From Lysobacter soli (GTDB lineage Bacteria; Pseudomonadota; Gammaproteobacteria; Xanthomonadales; Xanthomonadaceae): a DNA stretch of 64,000 nt. The notes beneath the pieces were generated by a model. That model saw only the letters and a program-made list of their open reading frames with translations. It ran no database searches and was not told the DNA's origin. The DNA is taken from the NCBI RefSeq assembly GCF_003382285.1, contig NZ_QTJR01000016.1, positions 1 through 64,000 on the forward strand, written 5' to 3'. Both the position numbers and the translations under genes were made by a program. Positions 8,935 to 18,274 of this stretch are shown piece after piece; within the stretch, counting starts at the first letter, position 1, and each line of letters opens with the position of its first letter.

Positions 8935-11259
8935 TTAGAACGGCAGCGCCAGATCCGGCCGCAGCGCCAGCAGCTGGGTGCGGAAGTCGGCCTTGATGCG
9001 CGCGAGCGCTTCGGGCGAATCCGCATCGAAGCGCATCACCAGCACGGGCGTGGTGTTGGACGCGCGCACCAGGCCCCAGCCGTCCGGGAAGTCCACGCGC
9101 AGGCCGTCGATCGTCGACAGGCGCGCGCCCTCGAACTTGGCCTCATCGCGGAACCATTCCACGAAGCTGTGCGGGTCGCCATCGGGCGCGTCGACCTTGA
9201 TCTCCGGCGTCGAGATGCCGTTGGGCAGCGCGCCGAGGGTCTCGCTCGGACTGCGCGGCGACGCCGCCAGGATCTCCAGCAGGCGCGCCGCGGCGTAGAT
9301 GCCGTCGTCGAAGCCGTACCAGCGTTCCTTGAAGAAGAAGTGGCCGCTCATCTCGCCGGCCAGCTCCGCGTCGGTCTCGCGCATCTTGGCCTTGATCAGC
9401 GAATGGCCCGTCTTCCACATCAGCGGGCTGCCGCCGTGGCGCAGGATGTGGCCCGGCAGGCGACCGGTGCACTTCACGTCGAACAGGATGACCGCGCCCG
9501 GGTTGCGTTCGAGCACGTCGGCGGCGAACAGCATCAGCAGGCGGTCCGGGAAAATGTTCTCGCCCTCGCGCGTCACCACGCCCAGACGGTCGCCGTCGCC
9601 GTCGAAGGCGATGCCGACGTCCGCTTCCAGGCGCTGCACCATGCGGATCAGGTCGGTGAGGTTGTGGGGCTCGCTCGGGTCCGGATGGTGGTTCGGGAAC
9701 GTGCCGTCGATGTCGCAGTACAGCGGCGTCACGTCGGCGCCGATGGCGGCCAGCACGCGCGGGCCGATCTCGCCGGCCACGCCGTTGCCGGCATCGACGA
9801 CCACGCGCAGCGGGCGGTCGATCTGCACGTCCGACGCGATGCGCTGGACGTAGTCCTCGGAAATGTCGCGCTGGACGAGCGAGCCGAGGTCGCCCAGGTG
9901 CAGGCGGTCGTCGGCGATGCGCGCGTAAAGGTCGGTGATGGTGTCGCCGGAGAGCGTCTCGCCGCCGACCACGATCTTGAAGCCGTTGTAGTCCGGCGGA
10001 TTGTGGCTGCCGGTCACCGACACGCAGGAGCCCGCGCGGAGGTGGTAGGCACCGAAGTACACGACCGGCGTCGGCGCCAGGCCGATGTCGATGACGTTGC
10101 GGCCGGCCTTGCGCAGGCCGGCGATCAGGCCTTCAACCAGCGCCGGACCGGACAGGCGGCCGTCGCGGCCGACGACGATGTCGGTCAGGCCCTTCTCGTG
10201 CATCAGCGAACCGATCGCATGGCCGATGAGCTCGGCGACGCCCGCATCCAGCGTCTGCCCGACCACGCCGCGGATGTCGTAGGCGCGGAAGATGCCGCGG
10301 TCGATGGCGATGGAGGGAACGGGTGCGGCGGGCTTGGGCGGAGTCACGGGTGCGGTGGCCTGGACAGGGGGATTGGCCTCAATGCTCTCCGCCAGCGTCT
10401 GAACGGCTCCTTCATCTTCCTCGCCAGCCCCCTTGCCCTTGGCGGCGAACTTCGGCGCGCGCCACGCCAGGAAGGCCAACAGCACGAAGACCGCCGCGGC
10501 GATGAAGCATGCCAGCGCCTCCATGCCGAACGGGCCCCCAGCGACGTCAGGCACCGCTGCGGCCACGCGCAGGTCACTGCCCGGGACCTTGGCCGCCAGC
10601 GCCTCGGCCCCGCCGGCCAGGGCCTTGTCGCCGCGCTCGATCGCGCTGTAGCCGCCCTGGCGCAACGCGAGATAGCTGTCATCGGAGACGTCGACCTGCG
10701 AGAGGCCGACACCGATGCGGCTGATGGGCAGGCGCACGTACGCGACACCAACGGCCTTGTCGCCGACGTGCGCCGGCGCCGCCAGCGCCAGCTGCGGGCC
10801 GCCGTTGTGCTGGACCAAGCCGGAGACCGGACGGGCAGCGGCGACCGCGGCTTCGATGACGCCCAGCCGACCGTAGCCGCCCTTCGGCAGCGCCGCGTAC
10901 TCGCCGGCGAGGTCCAGCGGCAGCACGGCGGCATCGCTCGCCCCGGTCCAGCCCTTGCCGAGTTCCTGCGAAGCCGCGGTCAGATCGCCGGCAGCGAGCG
11001 CCGCCTGCAGCGTCGGCGACGCCAGGCGATCGGTGAGCTGTTTCTGTTCGACGCCGAGGGCGCTCACCGCGCTTTCGACGGCGGCGTTGCGCGCCTCGGT
11101 GATCGCCAGCCGACGCGAGCCATCCCGGTGAAGCTGGTAGCCGCTCCACGCGAAGAACGCCGCCAGCAGCGCGAACAGCGCGACCACCGCCGGGATCAGC
11201 ACCTTGAGCTGCGCTGCGCCGGCGGCCAGTTGTCCCTTTTCCAGACCCTTCATTCCCAT
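8935..11259 (-). CDS. Membrane-anchored phosphomannomutase/phosphoglucomutase
   Basis: It interconverts mannose-6-P/mannose-1-P and glucose-6-P/glucose-1-P for exopolysaccharide and LPS sugar nucleotides (AlgC/XanA family). The enzyme domain spans about residues 318-774 and has the phosphoserine loop TGSHNPP (416-422), the Mg loop DGDGDR (553-558), a GEMSGH sugar loop and a C-terminal phosphate loop. The first 270 residues are extra: a membrane helix at 19-41, a periplasmic segment, and a second helix at 247-266. Next comes an acidic/Pro-rich linker. This 774-aa long form contrasts with the roughly 450-aa soluble enzyme. The start could be Met1 or Met3. dut lies 8 bp upstream on the same strand. 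Confidence 0.93.
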   Translation of the reverse strand: MGMKGLEKGQLAAGAAQLKVLIPAVVALFALLAAFFAWSGYQLHRDGSRRLAITEARNAAVESAVSALGVEQKQLTDRLASPTLQAALAAGDLTAASQELGKGWTGASDAAVLPLDLAGEYAALPKGGYGRLGVIEAAVAAARPVSGLVQHNGGPQLALAAPAHVGDKAVGVAYVRLPISRIGVGLSQVDVSDDSYLALRQGGYSAIERGDKALAGGAEALAAKVPGSDLRVAAAVPDVAGGPFGMEALACFIAAAVFVLLAFLAWRAPKFAAKGKGAGEEDEGAVQTLAESIEANPPVQATAPVTPPKPAAPVPSIAIDRGIFRAYDIRGVVGQTLDAGVAELIGHAIGSLMHEKGLTDIVVGRDGRLSGPALVEGLIAGLRKAGRNVIDIGLAPTPVVYFGAYHLRAGSCVSVTGSHNPPDYNGFKIVVGGETLSGDTITDLYARIADDRLHLGDLGSLVQRDISEDYVQRIASDVQIDRPLRVVVDAGNGVAGEIGPRVLAAIGADVTPLYCDIDGTFPNHHPDPSEPHNLTDLIRMVQRLEADVGIAFDGDGDRLGVVTREGENIFPDRLLMLFAADVLERNPGAVILFDVKCTGRLPGHILRHGGSPLMWKTGHSLIKAKMRETDAELAGEMSGHFFFKERWYGFDDGIYAAARLLEILAASPRSPSETLGALPNGISTPEIKVDAPDGDPHSFVEWFRDEAKFEGARLSTIDGLRVDFPDGWGLVRASNTTPVLVMRFDADSPEALARIKADFRTQLLALRPDLALPF

Positions 11260-11267
11260 CCCCTTTG

Positions 11268-11726
11268 TCAGCGCACGCCCGTGTGGCCAAAGCCACCCGT
11301 GCCGCGGGCGCTGGTTTCGAATTCGTCCACCACCGCAAGCTCGGCCCGCACGATCGGCAGGATCACCAGCTGCGCGATACGGTCCCCCGGCTGGATCGTA
11401 AAAGCCTCACGGCCCCGGTTCCAAACGCTGATCAGCAGCGGCCCCTGGTAGTCGGCATCGATCAGCCCCGTGCCGTTGCCGAGCACGATGCCGTGCTTAT
11501 GCCCCAGGCCCGAACGCGGCAGGATCACCGCGCACATCGTCGGATCGCCCAGGTGGATCGCCAGGCCCGACGGCACCAGCGCCGCATCGCCCGGCTGAAG
11601 CGCCAGCGGTTCCTCCAGCGCGGCGCGCAGGTCGAGCCCGGCGCTCGCCGGCGTGGCGTAGGTCGGCAGCGGCCATTCCCCGCCGAAGCGTGGGTCGAGG
11701 ATCTTCAGTTCGAGCGTGTGGTTCAT
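11268..11726 (-). CDS. dut: Deoxyuridine 5'-triphosphate nucleotidohydrolase
   Basis: It hydrolyses dUTP to dUMP, supplying thymidylate synthesis and keeping uracil out of DNA. The 152-aa trimeric-type dUTPase shows all five motifs: [19 protein letters not shown], [11 protein letters not shown], GDRIAQLVI and the C-terminal [10 protein letters not shown]. It lies between coaB and the phosphomutase gene on the same strand. The coaBC-dut-algC order is common in Pseudomonas and xanthomonads, as I recall, which supports one transcriptional block. Confidence 0.96.
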   Translation of the reverse strand: MNHTLELKILDPRFGGEWPLPTYATPASAGLDLRAALEEPLALQPGDAALVPSGLAIHLGDPTMCAVILPRSGLGHKHGIVLGNGTGLIDADYQGPLLISVWNRGREAFTIQPGDRIAQLVILPIVRAELAVVDEFETSARGTGGFGHTGVR

Positions 11727-11808
11727 GCGGTCCGTCGTGAAGGTGCGCGCGGTATCGTACCGACGCGATGTCGTGTTGGAGACGCAAGCATCGTGCCAAC
11801 GGCACGCG

Positions 11809-12477
11809 TCAGGCGGGCATTCGCGCGGCGATGAGTTCCAGCAGGTCGTCGGCGAGCGACGTCTTCGGCGCGGGGCCGAGCACGTGGCTGGCGCCGTCGA
11901 CGGCGAAGACCGACAGCGTGTTGTCGTCGCTCTCGAAACCGCTGCCCGATACGCCGACGCGATTGGCGGCGATCAGGTCCAGGCGCTTGTTCTCGAGCTT
12001 GCCGCGCGCGTAGGCCTCGACGTGATCGGTTTCGGCCGCGAAGCCCACCACCAGCCGCGGCCGCTGCGCGTGCGAGGCGATGTCGGCCAGGATGTCGCGC
12101 GTACGCACCAGCGTCAGGTTCAGCGTGTCCTGCCCCGCGGTCTTCTTGATCTTGTTCGATGCAGCCTGCGCGGGTGCGAAATCCGCGACCGCCGCGGCGC
12201 CGATGTAGATGTCGGCCGGCAACTGCGAAAGCACCGCCTCGTGCATCTGCGCGGCCGAACGCACGTCGATGCGCGTCACGCCCGCGGGCGTCGGCAGCGA
12301 CACGGGGCCGGCGAGCAGCACGACGTTGGCACCGAGCCGCGCGGCCGATTGCGCCACGGCGAAGCCCATCTTCCCGCTGCTGCGGTTGCCGATGAAGCGG
12401 ACCGGATCGATGTCCTCGTAGGTCGGACCGGCGCTGACGACGATGCGCAGCCCGCGCAGGCGTTCGGCCGCGCTCAT
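11809..12477 (-). CDS. coaB: Phosphopantothenate-cysteine ligase (CoaB) as a separate ORF
   Basis: It joins cysteine to 4'-phosphopantothenate (CTP-dependent in bacteria) in coenzyme A synthesis. The 222-aa product corresponds only to the CoaB half of the usual CoaBC fusion. It has the nucleotide-binding [22 protein letters not shown] region (written here in parts: [11 protein letters not shown], then NRSSGKMG), AAAVADF, and the LVVGFAAET and DLIAANRV motifs. The ATG at 12477 overlaps the coaC stop as ATGA, so the halves are in different frames but translationally coupled. Either this is a real split or one base is wrong near 12475. Both ORFs look complete at the junction. Confidence 0.88.
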   Translation of the reverse strand: MSAAERLRGLRIVVSAGPTYEDIDPVRFIGNRSSGKMGFAVAQSAARLGANVVLLAGPVSLPTPAGVTRIDVRSAAQMHEAVLSQLPADIYIGAAAVADFAPAQAASNKIKKTAGQDTLNLTLVRTRDILADIASHAQRPRLVVGFAAETDHVEAYARGKLENKRLDLIAANRVGVSGSGFESDDNTLSVFAVDGASHVLGPAPKTSLADDLLELIAARMPA

Positions 12478-13031
12478 GCGAGGGCCTGCCCGAGTGCAAT
12501 CAGGATTTCCGCCGGCTCGCTCATGCGTCCCGGCCCGGATTCGCCTTCGGCGAGCGGCCCGTCGTTCGGTCCGACGATCTGCACGCCGCGCTCGCGCAAT
12601 GTCGCGATGTTCGCCTGCGTGGCCGGATGCAGCCACATGCGGTGGTTCATCGCCGGCGCTACGGTGATGGGCGCGGTCGTCGCCAGGCACAGCGTGGTGA
12701 CCAGGTCGTCGGCGAATCCGTGCGTGAGCTTGGCGAGCGTGTTCGCGGTTGCGGGGGCGATGACGACGCGGTCGGCCCAGCGCGCCAGTTCGATGTGGCC
12801 CATTGCAGCTTCGGCCGCGGCATCCCACAGCGAGGTGCGCACCGGCACGCCCGAGAGCGCCTGGAAGGTCGTCGTGCCGACGAACTGCTGTGCGTTCTGC
12901 GTCATCGCAACGGTCACCTCGCAGCCGGCGTCGCGAAGGCGGCGTACCAGTTCGGCCGACTTGTAGGCGGCGATCCCGCCGCACACGCACAGCAGGATCT
13001 TGGTTCCGCGCAGGGAGCGAGGCTCGACCAT
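12474..13031 (-). CDS. coaC: Phosphopantothenoylcysteine decarboxylase (CoaC) as a separate ORF
   Basis: This flavoprotein decarboxylates phosphopantothenoylcysteine to phosphopantetheine. From the ATG at 13031 it has 185 aa, equal to the CoaC half of CoaBC: VCGGIAAYK near the N-terminus, GHIELARWAD with the conserved His, APATANTLAKL, and PAMNHRMW with the conserved Asn. The flexible flap reads PLAEGESGPGRM, where most enzymes have Cys in an ACGE/ACGD motif, so the cysteine looks replaced by Glu. It ends in TGA overlapping the coaB ATG. The much longer open frame upstream is an antisense shadow of radC and argS. Confidence 0.87.
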   Translation of the reverse strand: MVEPRSLRGTKILLCVCGGIAAYKSAELVRRLRDAGCEVTVAMTQNAQQFVGTTTFQALSGVPVRTSLWDAAAEAAMGHIELARWADRVVIAPATANTLAKLTHGFADDLVTTLCLATTAPITVAPAMNHRMWLHPATQANIATLRERGVQIVGPNDGPLAEGESGPGRMSEPAEILIALGQALA

Positions 13032-13277
13032 CTGGAAAATACCTACCGCCGAATCAGCGTTTAGCTTACCCGAACGACCTGCCCAGCCCGCCTGTGCGCG
13101 CGGCGGCGACGCGATGGAATACGCATACGGCGGGCGGCCGTCACACGAACGCGGTGGTGCGGGTTCGGCGTGCGGCGCCGCGGTGGTGCTCAGTGGTGCA
13201 TCGCCTGCAGCGGCGCAACGGCGGCCGCCCGCCCACTTCCGCGCAGCACTGCCGGTCTTTCCCAGCATTCGGTCACC

Positions 13278-13973
13278 ATGGACGCATCGATCCGCCCCCT
13301 CCACATCCGCGAATGGCCGACGGACGAACGTCCGCGCGAACGGCTGCTCGCCTATGGCGCCAAGGCGTTGTCCGACGCCCAACTGCTGGCGATCTTCCTG
13401 GGCTCCGGGCTGCGCGGCCGAGATGCGGTGACCACCGCACGCGACCTGCTGCACGCGCATGGGCCGCTGCGCACGTTGCTGGAACAACCGGCCGATGTCT
13501 TGTCGAAACTGCCGGGGCTGGGGCCTGCACGTGCGTGCCGGCTCGCCGCGGCGCTGGAGCTCGGGCATCGCTTCCTCGGCGCGGAGCTCGAACGGGGCGC
13601 GCTGCTGAGCGATCCCCATGCAGCAGGCCGCTATTTCGCGCAGCGCCTTCGCGGCCGGCCACATGAGGTCTTTGCCGTCCTGTTCCTGGATACCCGCCAT
13701 CGGGCGATCGCGTTCGAGGAGCTGTTCCAGGGCACCATCGACGGCGCCCAGGTTCATCCGCGCGAAGTCGTGCGTCGCGCGCTTTCCCTCAACGCGGCCG
13801 CCGCGATCTGCGGGCACAACCATCCCAGCGGCAATCCCGAGCCCAGCGCGGCGGACCGCACCATCACCGCGCGCCTGAAAGAGTCGCTGGCGCTGGTCGA
13901 CGTGCGGCTCCTTGATCACATCGTGGTCGGCGACGGGACGCCCGTCTCGCTGGCTGCGCGAGGCTGGGTGTGA
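13278..13973 (+). CDS. radC: RadC family JAMM/MPN+ protein
   Basis: The 231-aa protein has an N-terminal helix-hairpin-helix region (LPGLGPARA near residue 80) and a C-terminal JAMM metalloprotease-like domain. The metal signature reads CGHNHPSGNPEPSAAD, preceded by the conserved Glu in FEELFQGTIDGA. RadC was once thought to act in DNA repair, but its biochemical role is unsettled. The ATG at 13278 gives the normal length. It is divergent from coaC across a 246-bp gap in which I found no further gene. Confidence 0.93.
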   Translation: MDASIRPLHIREWPTDERPRERLLAYGAKALSDAQLLAIFLGSGLRGRDAVTTARDLLHAHGPLRTLLEQPADVLSKLPGLGPARACRLAAALELGHRFLGAELERGALLSDPHAAGRYFAQRLRGRPHEVFAVLFLDTRHRAIAFEELFQGTIDGAQVHPREVVRRALSLNAAAAICGHNHPSGNPEPSAADRTITARLKESLALVDVRLLDHIVVGDGTPVSLAARGWV

Positions 13974-14036
13974 ACGGCCGGCCCCACGGGCCCGCTCGCG
14001 TACAATGCCCGGTCCCGCAGCACCCCGCAGAATCCC

Positions 14037-15725
14037 GTGAAATCCACTCTCCGCGCCCTCGTGGCGCAGGCGATCGACGCCCTCCGCGCCGCCGGCACCC
14101 TGCCGGCCGACCTCGTCACGCCCGAGTTCGTCATCGAGCGTCCGAAGAACGCAGGTCAAGGCGATTTCTCCACCAACGCCGCCATGCTGCTCGCCAAGCC
14201 CGCGCGCTCGAATCCGCGCGCGATCGCGCAGGCGCTGGTCGATGCGCTGCCGGCCAGCGCCGACCTGGCCAAGGTCGAGATCGCCGGCCCCGGCTTCATC
14301 AACTTCCACGTCGACGAAGCCGCATGGCGGCGCCAGATCGGCCAGGTGCTCGAACAGGGCGCCGCCTACGGTCGCAACGAGAGCGGCAAGGGCCATCGTG
14401 CCGGCGTGGAATACGTGTCGGCCAATCCGACCGGTCCGCTGCACGTGGGCCACGGTCGCGCGGCGGTGATCGGCGACTGCATCGCGCGCGTGCTCGATGC
14501 CAACGGCTGGAACGTGGCGCGCGAGTTCTACTACAACGACGCCGGCGCGCAGATCAACAACCTCGCCATTTCGGTGCAGGCACGCGCGCAGGGCCACGGT
14601 CCGGAACATCCAGACTGGCCGGAAGACGGCTATCGCGGCGACTACATCAAGGACGTCGCGGCGGCCTACCTGCGCGGCGACAGCGTCGAGGTGGAAGGCT
14701 ACGTCGTGACGGGAGCGAAGGACGCGAACGATCTCGACGCGATCCGCCAGTTCGCCGTCGCGTACCTGCGTCGCGAGCAGAACCTGGACCTGGAAGCCTA
14801 TGGCGTTTCGTTCGACGTCTACTTCCTGGAGTCCTCGCTCTACACCGACGGCAAGGTCGAGGAGACCGTGCGCGAGCTCGTCGCCCACGGCCACACCTAC
14901 GAGGAAGGCGGTGCGCTGTGGCTGCGCACCACCGACTTCGGCGACGACAAGGACCGCGTGATGCGCAAGTCCGACGGCACGTACACCTACTTCCTGCCGG
15001 ACGTCGCCTATCACCTCAGCAAGTGGCAGCGCGGCTACGAGCGCGCGATCACCGAGCTGGGCGCCGACCACCACGGCTCGCTCGCCCGCGTGCGCGCCGG
15101 CCTGCAGGCGCTGGATTGCGGCATCCCGACCGGCTGGCCGGAATACGTGCTGCACCAGATGGTCACCGTCATGCGCGGCGGCGAGGAAGTGAAGCTGTCC
15201 AAGCGCGCCGGCAGCTACGTCACGCTGCGCGATCTGATCGACGAAGTCGGCCGCGATGCGACGCGCTGGTTCCTGATCGCCCGCAAGCCCGATTCGCAGC
15301 TGACTTTCGACATCGACTTCGCGCGCAGCCAGTCGCTCGACAACCCGGTGTACTACGTGCAGGTCTCGCATGCGCGCATGTACGGCCTGATGCGCCAGCT
15401 GAAGGAGCGCGGCCTGTCGTTCGACGCGGCCAACGGCCTCGCCCAGCCCCTGGATCTGGACGACGTCGCAGCGCGCGAACTCATCGCCACGCTGCTGCGC
15501 TATTCCGACGTCGTCGAGACCGCCGGCCGCGACCTGGAACCGCACCAGATCGCTGCCTACCTGCTCGAACTGGCGCAGACGTTCCAGACGTACTACAACG
15601 ACCACCAGTTCCTGGTCGACGACGCCAACACCCGCGATGCGCGTCTCGTGCTCGCGATGGCGACGCGGCAGGTACTGGCCAACGGTCTCGAACTGCTGGG
15701 CGTCAGCGCCCCCGAGGTGATGTAA
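14037..15725 (+). CDS. argS: Arginyl-tRNA synthetase
   Basis: It charges tRNA-Arg in the cytoplasm. The 562-aa class I enzyme has the ArgRS HIGH region [18 protein letters not shown] in the first quarter, a KMSKS-like VKLSKRAGS, and a C-terminal helical anticodon-binding domain ending PEVM. Translation begins at a GTG. A TACAAT box at 14001-14006 is a likely -10, about 31 bases before the start, though no clear -35 is visible. The stop abuts the GTG of the SPOR-domain gene, so the two are one operon. Confidence 0.96.
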   Translation: MKSTLRALVAQAIDALRAAGTLPADLVTPEFVIERPKNAGQGDFSTNAAMLLAKPARSNPRAIAQALVDALPASADLAKVEIAGPGFINFHVDEAAWRRQIGQVLEQGAAYGRNESGKGHRAGVEYVSANPTGPLHVGHGRAAVIGDCIARVLDANGWNVAREFYYNDAGAQINNLAISVQARAQGHGPEHPDWPEDGYRGDYIKDVAAAYLRGDSVEVEGYVVTGAKDANDLDAIRQFAVAYLRREQNLDLEAYGVSFDVYFLESSLYTDGKVEETVRELVAHGHTYEEGGALWLRTTDFGDDKDRVMRKSDGTYTYFLPDVAYHLSKWQRGYERAITELGADHHGSLARVRAGLQALDCGIPTGWPEYVLHQMVTVMRGGEEVKLSKRAGSYVTLRDLIDEVGRDATRWFLIARKPDSQLTFDIDFARSQSLDNPVYYVQVSHARMYGLMRQLKERGLSFDAANGLAQPLDLDDVAARELIATLLRYSDVVETAGRDLEPHQIAAYLLELAQTFQTYYNDHQFLVDDANTRDARLVLAMATRQVLANGLELLGVSAPEVM

Positions 15726-16586
15726 GTGGCGGCGAAACGAGGCAAGTCCCAGGCACGACGCAATTCCGGCGGCGACAACGGCCTGCCCGGCTGGGCCTGG
15801 ATGGTGCTGGGCATCCTGCTGGCGGTGGTCGCGATCCTGGTCGCGCCGAAGTACTTCAAGTCCGGCGGTGACGGCTTCTTCCGCCCGCAGCCCAACCCCG
15901 ACGCGCAGCCGGCCACGGCCAGTGGCGCGGACGAGGAGGCCATCGCGCAGGACGCCGCGCCTGCTCCTGCCAAGGGGAAGGGCAAGGGCGCGCAGGACGA
16001 AGCGGCGAAGAAGGACACCGACTACGACTTCTACACGCTGCTTCCTGGCAAGGAAGTGCCGATGACGGATGCCGAGCTCGCCGCGAGCGAGAAGGCCGAA
16101 GCCAAGCGTGCCGCGGAGCGCGAGAAGCAGGCGCGCCCGTCGGCCGATGACGCCGACGCCGCGGCCACGCCGGCAACGACCGCACAGACCGCTCCGCTGC
16201 CGCGCCCGGTCGAGACCGACACCGTCCCGTCGCGGACGCCGACCACGGGCAGCGCCGCCACGCCGGCGGCCACGGCGTCGAGCGCGCCGTCCGAGGCGAA
16301 GGCCGCGACGACCGCCGCCACGCCGGCCACGTCCTCAGCGGCTACCGACGACGGCACCCGCTACCTGCTGCAGGCCGGTGCGTTCCAGGCGTCGGGCCAG
16401 GCAGAGGAAATGAAGGCGCGCATCGCGATGCTCGGCCTCAGCGCGCGCGTCGAATCGGCGGCCATCAACGGCAGCACGGTGTACCGCGTTCGCATGGGAC
16501 CGTACGGCACGGCGAGCGATCTCGCGGATGCCAAACGCAAGCTCGCCGGCGGTGGCCTGCAGGCGATGGCCATCAAGGTGAAGTAG
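15726..16586 (+). CDS. SPOR-domain membrane protein (FtsN-like)
   Basis: The 286-aa protein has a short basic cytoplasmic tail, one membrane helix near residues 22-40, a long Ala/Pro/Thr-rich periplasmic linker, and a C-terminal SPOR domain of about 75 residues (YLLQAGAFQ to AMAIKVK). SPOR domains bind denuded peptidoglycan at division sites, so a role in cell division or septal wall processing is likely. The topology matches FtsN-like proteins encoded after argS in many proteobacteria. It starts with GTG immediately after the argS stop. A strong terminator follows. Confidence 0.88.
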   Translation: MAAKRGKSQARRNSGGDNGLPGWAWMVLGILLAVVAILVAPKYFKSGGDGFFRPQPNPDAQPATASGADEEAIAQDAAPAPAKGKGKGAQDEAAKKDTDYDFYTLLPGKEVPMTDAELAASEKAEAKRAAEREKQARPSADDADAAATPATTAQTAPLPRPVETDTVPSRTPTTGSAATPAATASSAPSEAKAATTAATPATSSAATDDGTRYLLQAGAFQASGQAEEMKARIAMLGLSARVESAAINGSTVYRVRMGPYGTASDLADAKRKLAGGGLQAMAIKVK

Positions 16587-16630
16587 CACCTGCCATCGGC
16601 CGCGGCCCATCCGCGCCAATGACGAATCGG

Positions 16631-16657
16631 GGGCCCGCGCACGCGGGCCCTTTTTTT
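16631..16657 (+). terminator. Rho-independent terminator of argS-SPOR operon
   Basis: GGGCCCGCG (16631-16639) and CGCGGGCCC (16642-16650) form a perfect GC-rich stem. Seven T residues follow at 16651-16657. It is the clearest terminator in the window. Confidence 0.9.
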
Positions 16658-16691
16658 CTCCAGGAGCTTGCCGTTGACGGAAGTGGCGGCG

Positions 16692-16810
16692 CCTTCCCGC
16701 GCGGGCGAGGGGTTGGGGTTTAAGGGCTGGGGCGTTCGCGCTGCTCTCCACGCTCGCGCGGATGGCAGAAGCAAAATGGATTCCAGCGTTCGCTGGACTG
16801 ACGCTGATGT
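16692..16810. repeat. Decayed REP-like palindromes in a 388-bp gene-free gap
   Basis: The gap 16587-16974 holds no gene I can support. Besides the terminator it contains a degraded copy of the CCCGCGCGGG-GAGGGGTTGGGGTT type repeat (about 16695-16722). A second short palindrome, CCAGCGTTCGCTGG (16783-16796), sits within the phrase TGGATTCCAGCG...GGACTGACG. Related phrases occur at 50243-50323. The reading frame crossing this stretch has unusual composition and is not a credible N-terminal extension of the next gene. Confidence 0.5.
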
Positions 16811-16974
16811 TTCGGCTGGGCGAACAGACGGCGCGGGAACCGATCAGCCGCCACAAACCACCGTTGATCCGGTCAACGCGCCCACGAACCGGCGAGGCGC
16901 GACCGCGGTCACCGCTGCGGCGTCATTCCGCGGCTAGACTGCCGCGGTCCCGCAACGGGATCTCTGGGGAACGG

Positions 16975-17370
16975 ATGGACAAGCGCACTCTGTCGGGCTG
17001 CATCGCCGCGTTGGTCGGCTTGATGCTGTTCACGCTCATCGGCTTCGTGTTCGGCGCGAAACTGCAGCACGTGCAGGCCACGCCGTGGGGCCAGCTGCCG
17101 CTGCTCGACCTGATCGGCATATTCGTCTCGATGGTCGCCGGCGGCGCGCTGGCCGGCCGTCGCTTCACGTGGTTCGCGGCCGGCCTGGTCGCGCTGATGT
17201 GGTTCGCGATCGTGTTCGTACTGGTGTCGGTGCAGCCCGAAATGACGCTCGCGAAGGTGCTGCGCTTCAACCGGCTGGCGATCGGATCGAGCCTGCTGCT
17301 CGCGTGGCTCGGCGCCTTCGTGGGCGCGCGCCTGAAGGAACGGCCCAGCGCCCGGCGCGGGACCGCGTAA
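16975..17370 (+). CDS. Small integral membrane protein, unknown function
   Basis: From the ATG at 16975, preceded by a GGGGA ribosome site, the product is 131 aa with four hydrophobic segments (about residues 9-28, 40-58, 62-82 and 100-117). The termini are basic, so it sits in the inner membrane. I recognise no family motif. It converges on the dehydrogenase gene with a 9-bp gap. The longer frame opening at 16762 runs through repeat-like DNA and was not used. Confidence 0.7.
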   Translation: MDKRTLSGCIAALVGLMLFTLIGFVFGAKLQHVQATPWGQLPLLDLIGIFVSMVAGGALAGRRFTWFAAGLVALMWFAIVFVLVSVQPEMTLAKVLRFNRLAIGSSLLLAWLGAFVGARLKERPSARRGTA

Positions 17371-17379
17371 TCGAGCGCC

Positions 17380-18234
17380 TCAGCCGCCGCGCTTGAGCGT
17401 GATCAGCGCGGACGTATCCGATTCGCCCTGTCCGCGTTCGATCAGTTCGGCGTAATCGGCCAGTGCCTGTTCGACCGTGCTCATGCGAACGCCGGTATCG
17501 CGGGCGATCGCCGCGACGATGCGCAGGTCCTTCAGCATGTGCGCGCACTTGAAGCCCGGGTTGAACTCGTCGCGCAGCATCGTCGCGCCGCGCTTGTCGA
17601 GGAACCAGTTGTTCGCCGCGCCAGCCAGCAGCGTCGGCAGCAGCTTTTCCGGATCCAGGCCCAGCTTTTCGCCCAATGCCAGGCCTTCGCAGACGGCTTC
17701 GTTGATACCCGCCACGAGCACCTGGTTCACGGCCTTCGTCGCCTGGCCGGCGCCGGTCGCGCCCATGTGGCTGATGCGCGCCGCGTAGCTTTCGATCACC
17801 GGGCGCGCGACTTCCAGCACGTCCGCATCGCCCCCGACCATCACCGACAGCTTGCCGTTGCGCGCGCCTTCCACGCCGCCGGACACCGGCGCGTCGAGGA
17901 AACCGATGTTGTGCTGCGCCAGCTGCGCGGCGCAGCGGCGTGCGGTATCCACCGCGACGGTGGAATGGTCGATCACGATCGCGCCCGGCTTCAGCACGTC
18001 CGCCAGTGCGGCGACGTTTTCCAGCACGTCGGCATCGAGCGACACGCACAGCACCACGACATCGCAGTCGGCGAAGTTCGCGCCAGAGCGCGCCGCGCGC
18101 ACGTTCAGCTCCGCGGCGAGCGCGTCGGCCTTGGCCTGTGTGCGGTTGCCCACCGCGGTGAGCAGGCCCTTGGCGTGCACGTAGCGGGCCATCGGGGCGC
18201 CCATCGCACCGAGGCCAATGAAGCCAACTTTCAT
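17380..18234 (-). CDS. NAD(P)-dependent beta-hydroxyacid dehydrogenase (3-hydroxyisobutyrate dehydrogenase family)
   Basis: The 284-aa protein oxidises a beta-hydroxyacid or reduces the matching semialdehyde. Candidates are 3-hydroxyisobutyrate, tartronate semialdehyde or glyoxylate; the substrate is not certain. The Rossmann motif GFIGLGAMG opens the protein, the substrate-binding signature DAPVSGG is near residue 125, and the catalytic Lys sits in ATKAVNQ near residue 170. A stretch before it is typical of the MmsB/GarR group. It is the last gene of a minus-strand run after speA and the YciI gene. Confidence 0.85.
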   Translation of the reverse strand: MKVGFIGLGAMGAPMARYVHAKGLLTAVGNRTQAKADALAAELNVRAARSGANFADCDVVVLCVSLDADVLENVAALADVLKPGAIVIDHSTVAVDTARRCAAQLAQHNIGFLDAPVSGGVEGARNGKLSVMVGGDADVLEVARPVIESYAARISHMGATGAGQATKAVNQVLVAGINEAVCEGLALGEKLGLDPEKLLPTLLAGAANNWFLDKRGATMLRDEFNPGFKCAHMLKDLRIVAAIARDTGVRMSTVEQALADYAELIERGQGESDTSALITLKRGG

Positions 18235-18274
18235 CTGCTTGTTCCGTTGATTGATTGAGAAGAGCGCCGGCCGT

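Noticed and set aside
9169-11451. Long plus-strand frame opposite the phosphomutase and dut genes
   Set aside because: His/Arg/Val-rich shadow of well-supported minus-strand genes, with no recognisable domain.
12474-15605. Very long minus-strand open frame (over 1,000 codons)
   Set aside because: Only its last 185 codons are CoaC. The rest lies antisense to radC and argS and reflects high GC content.
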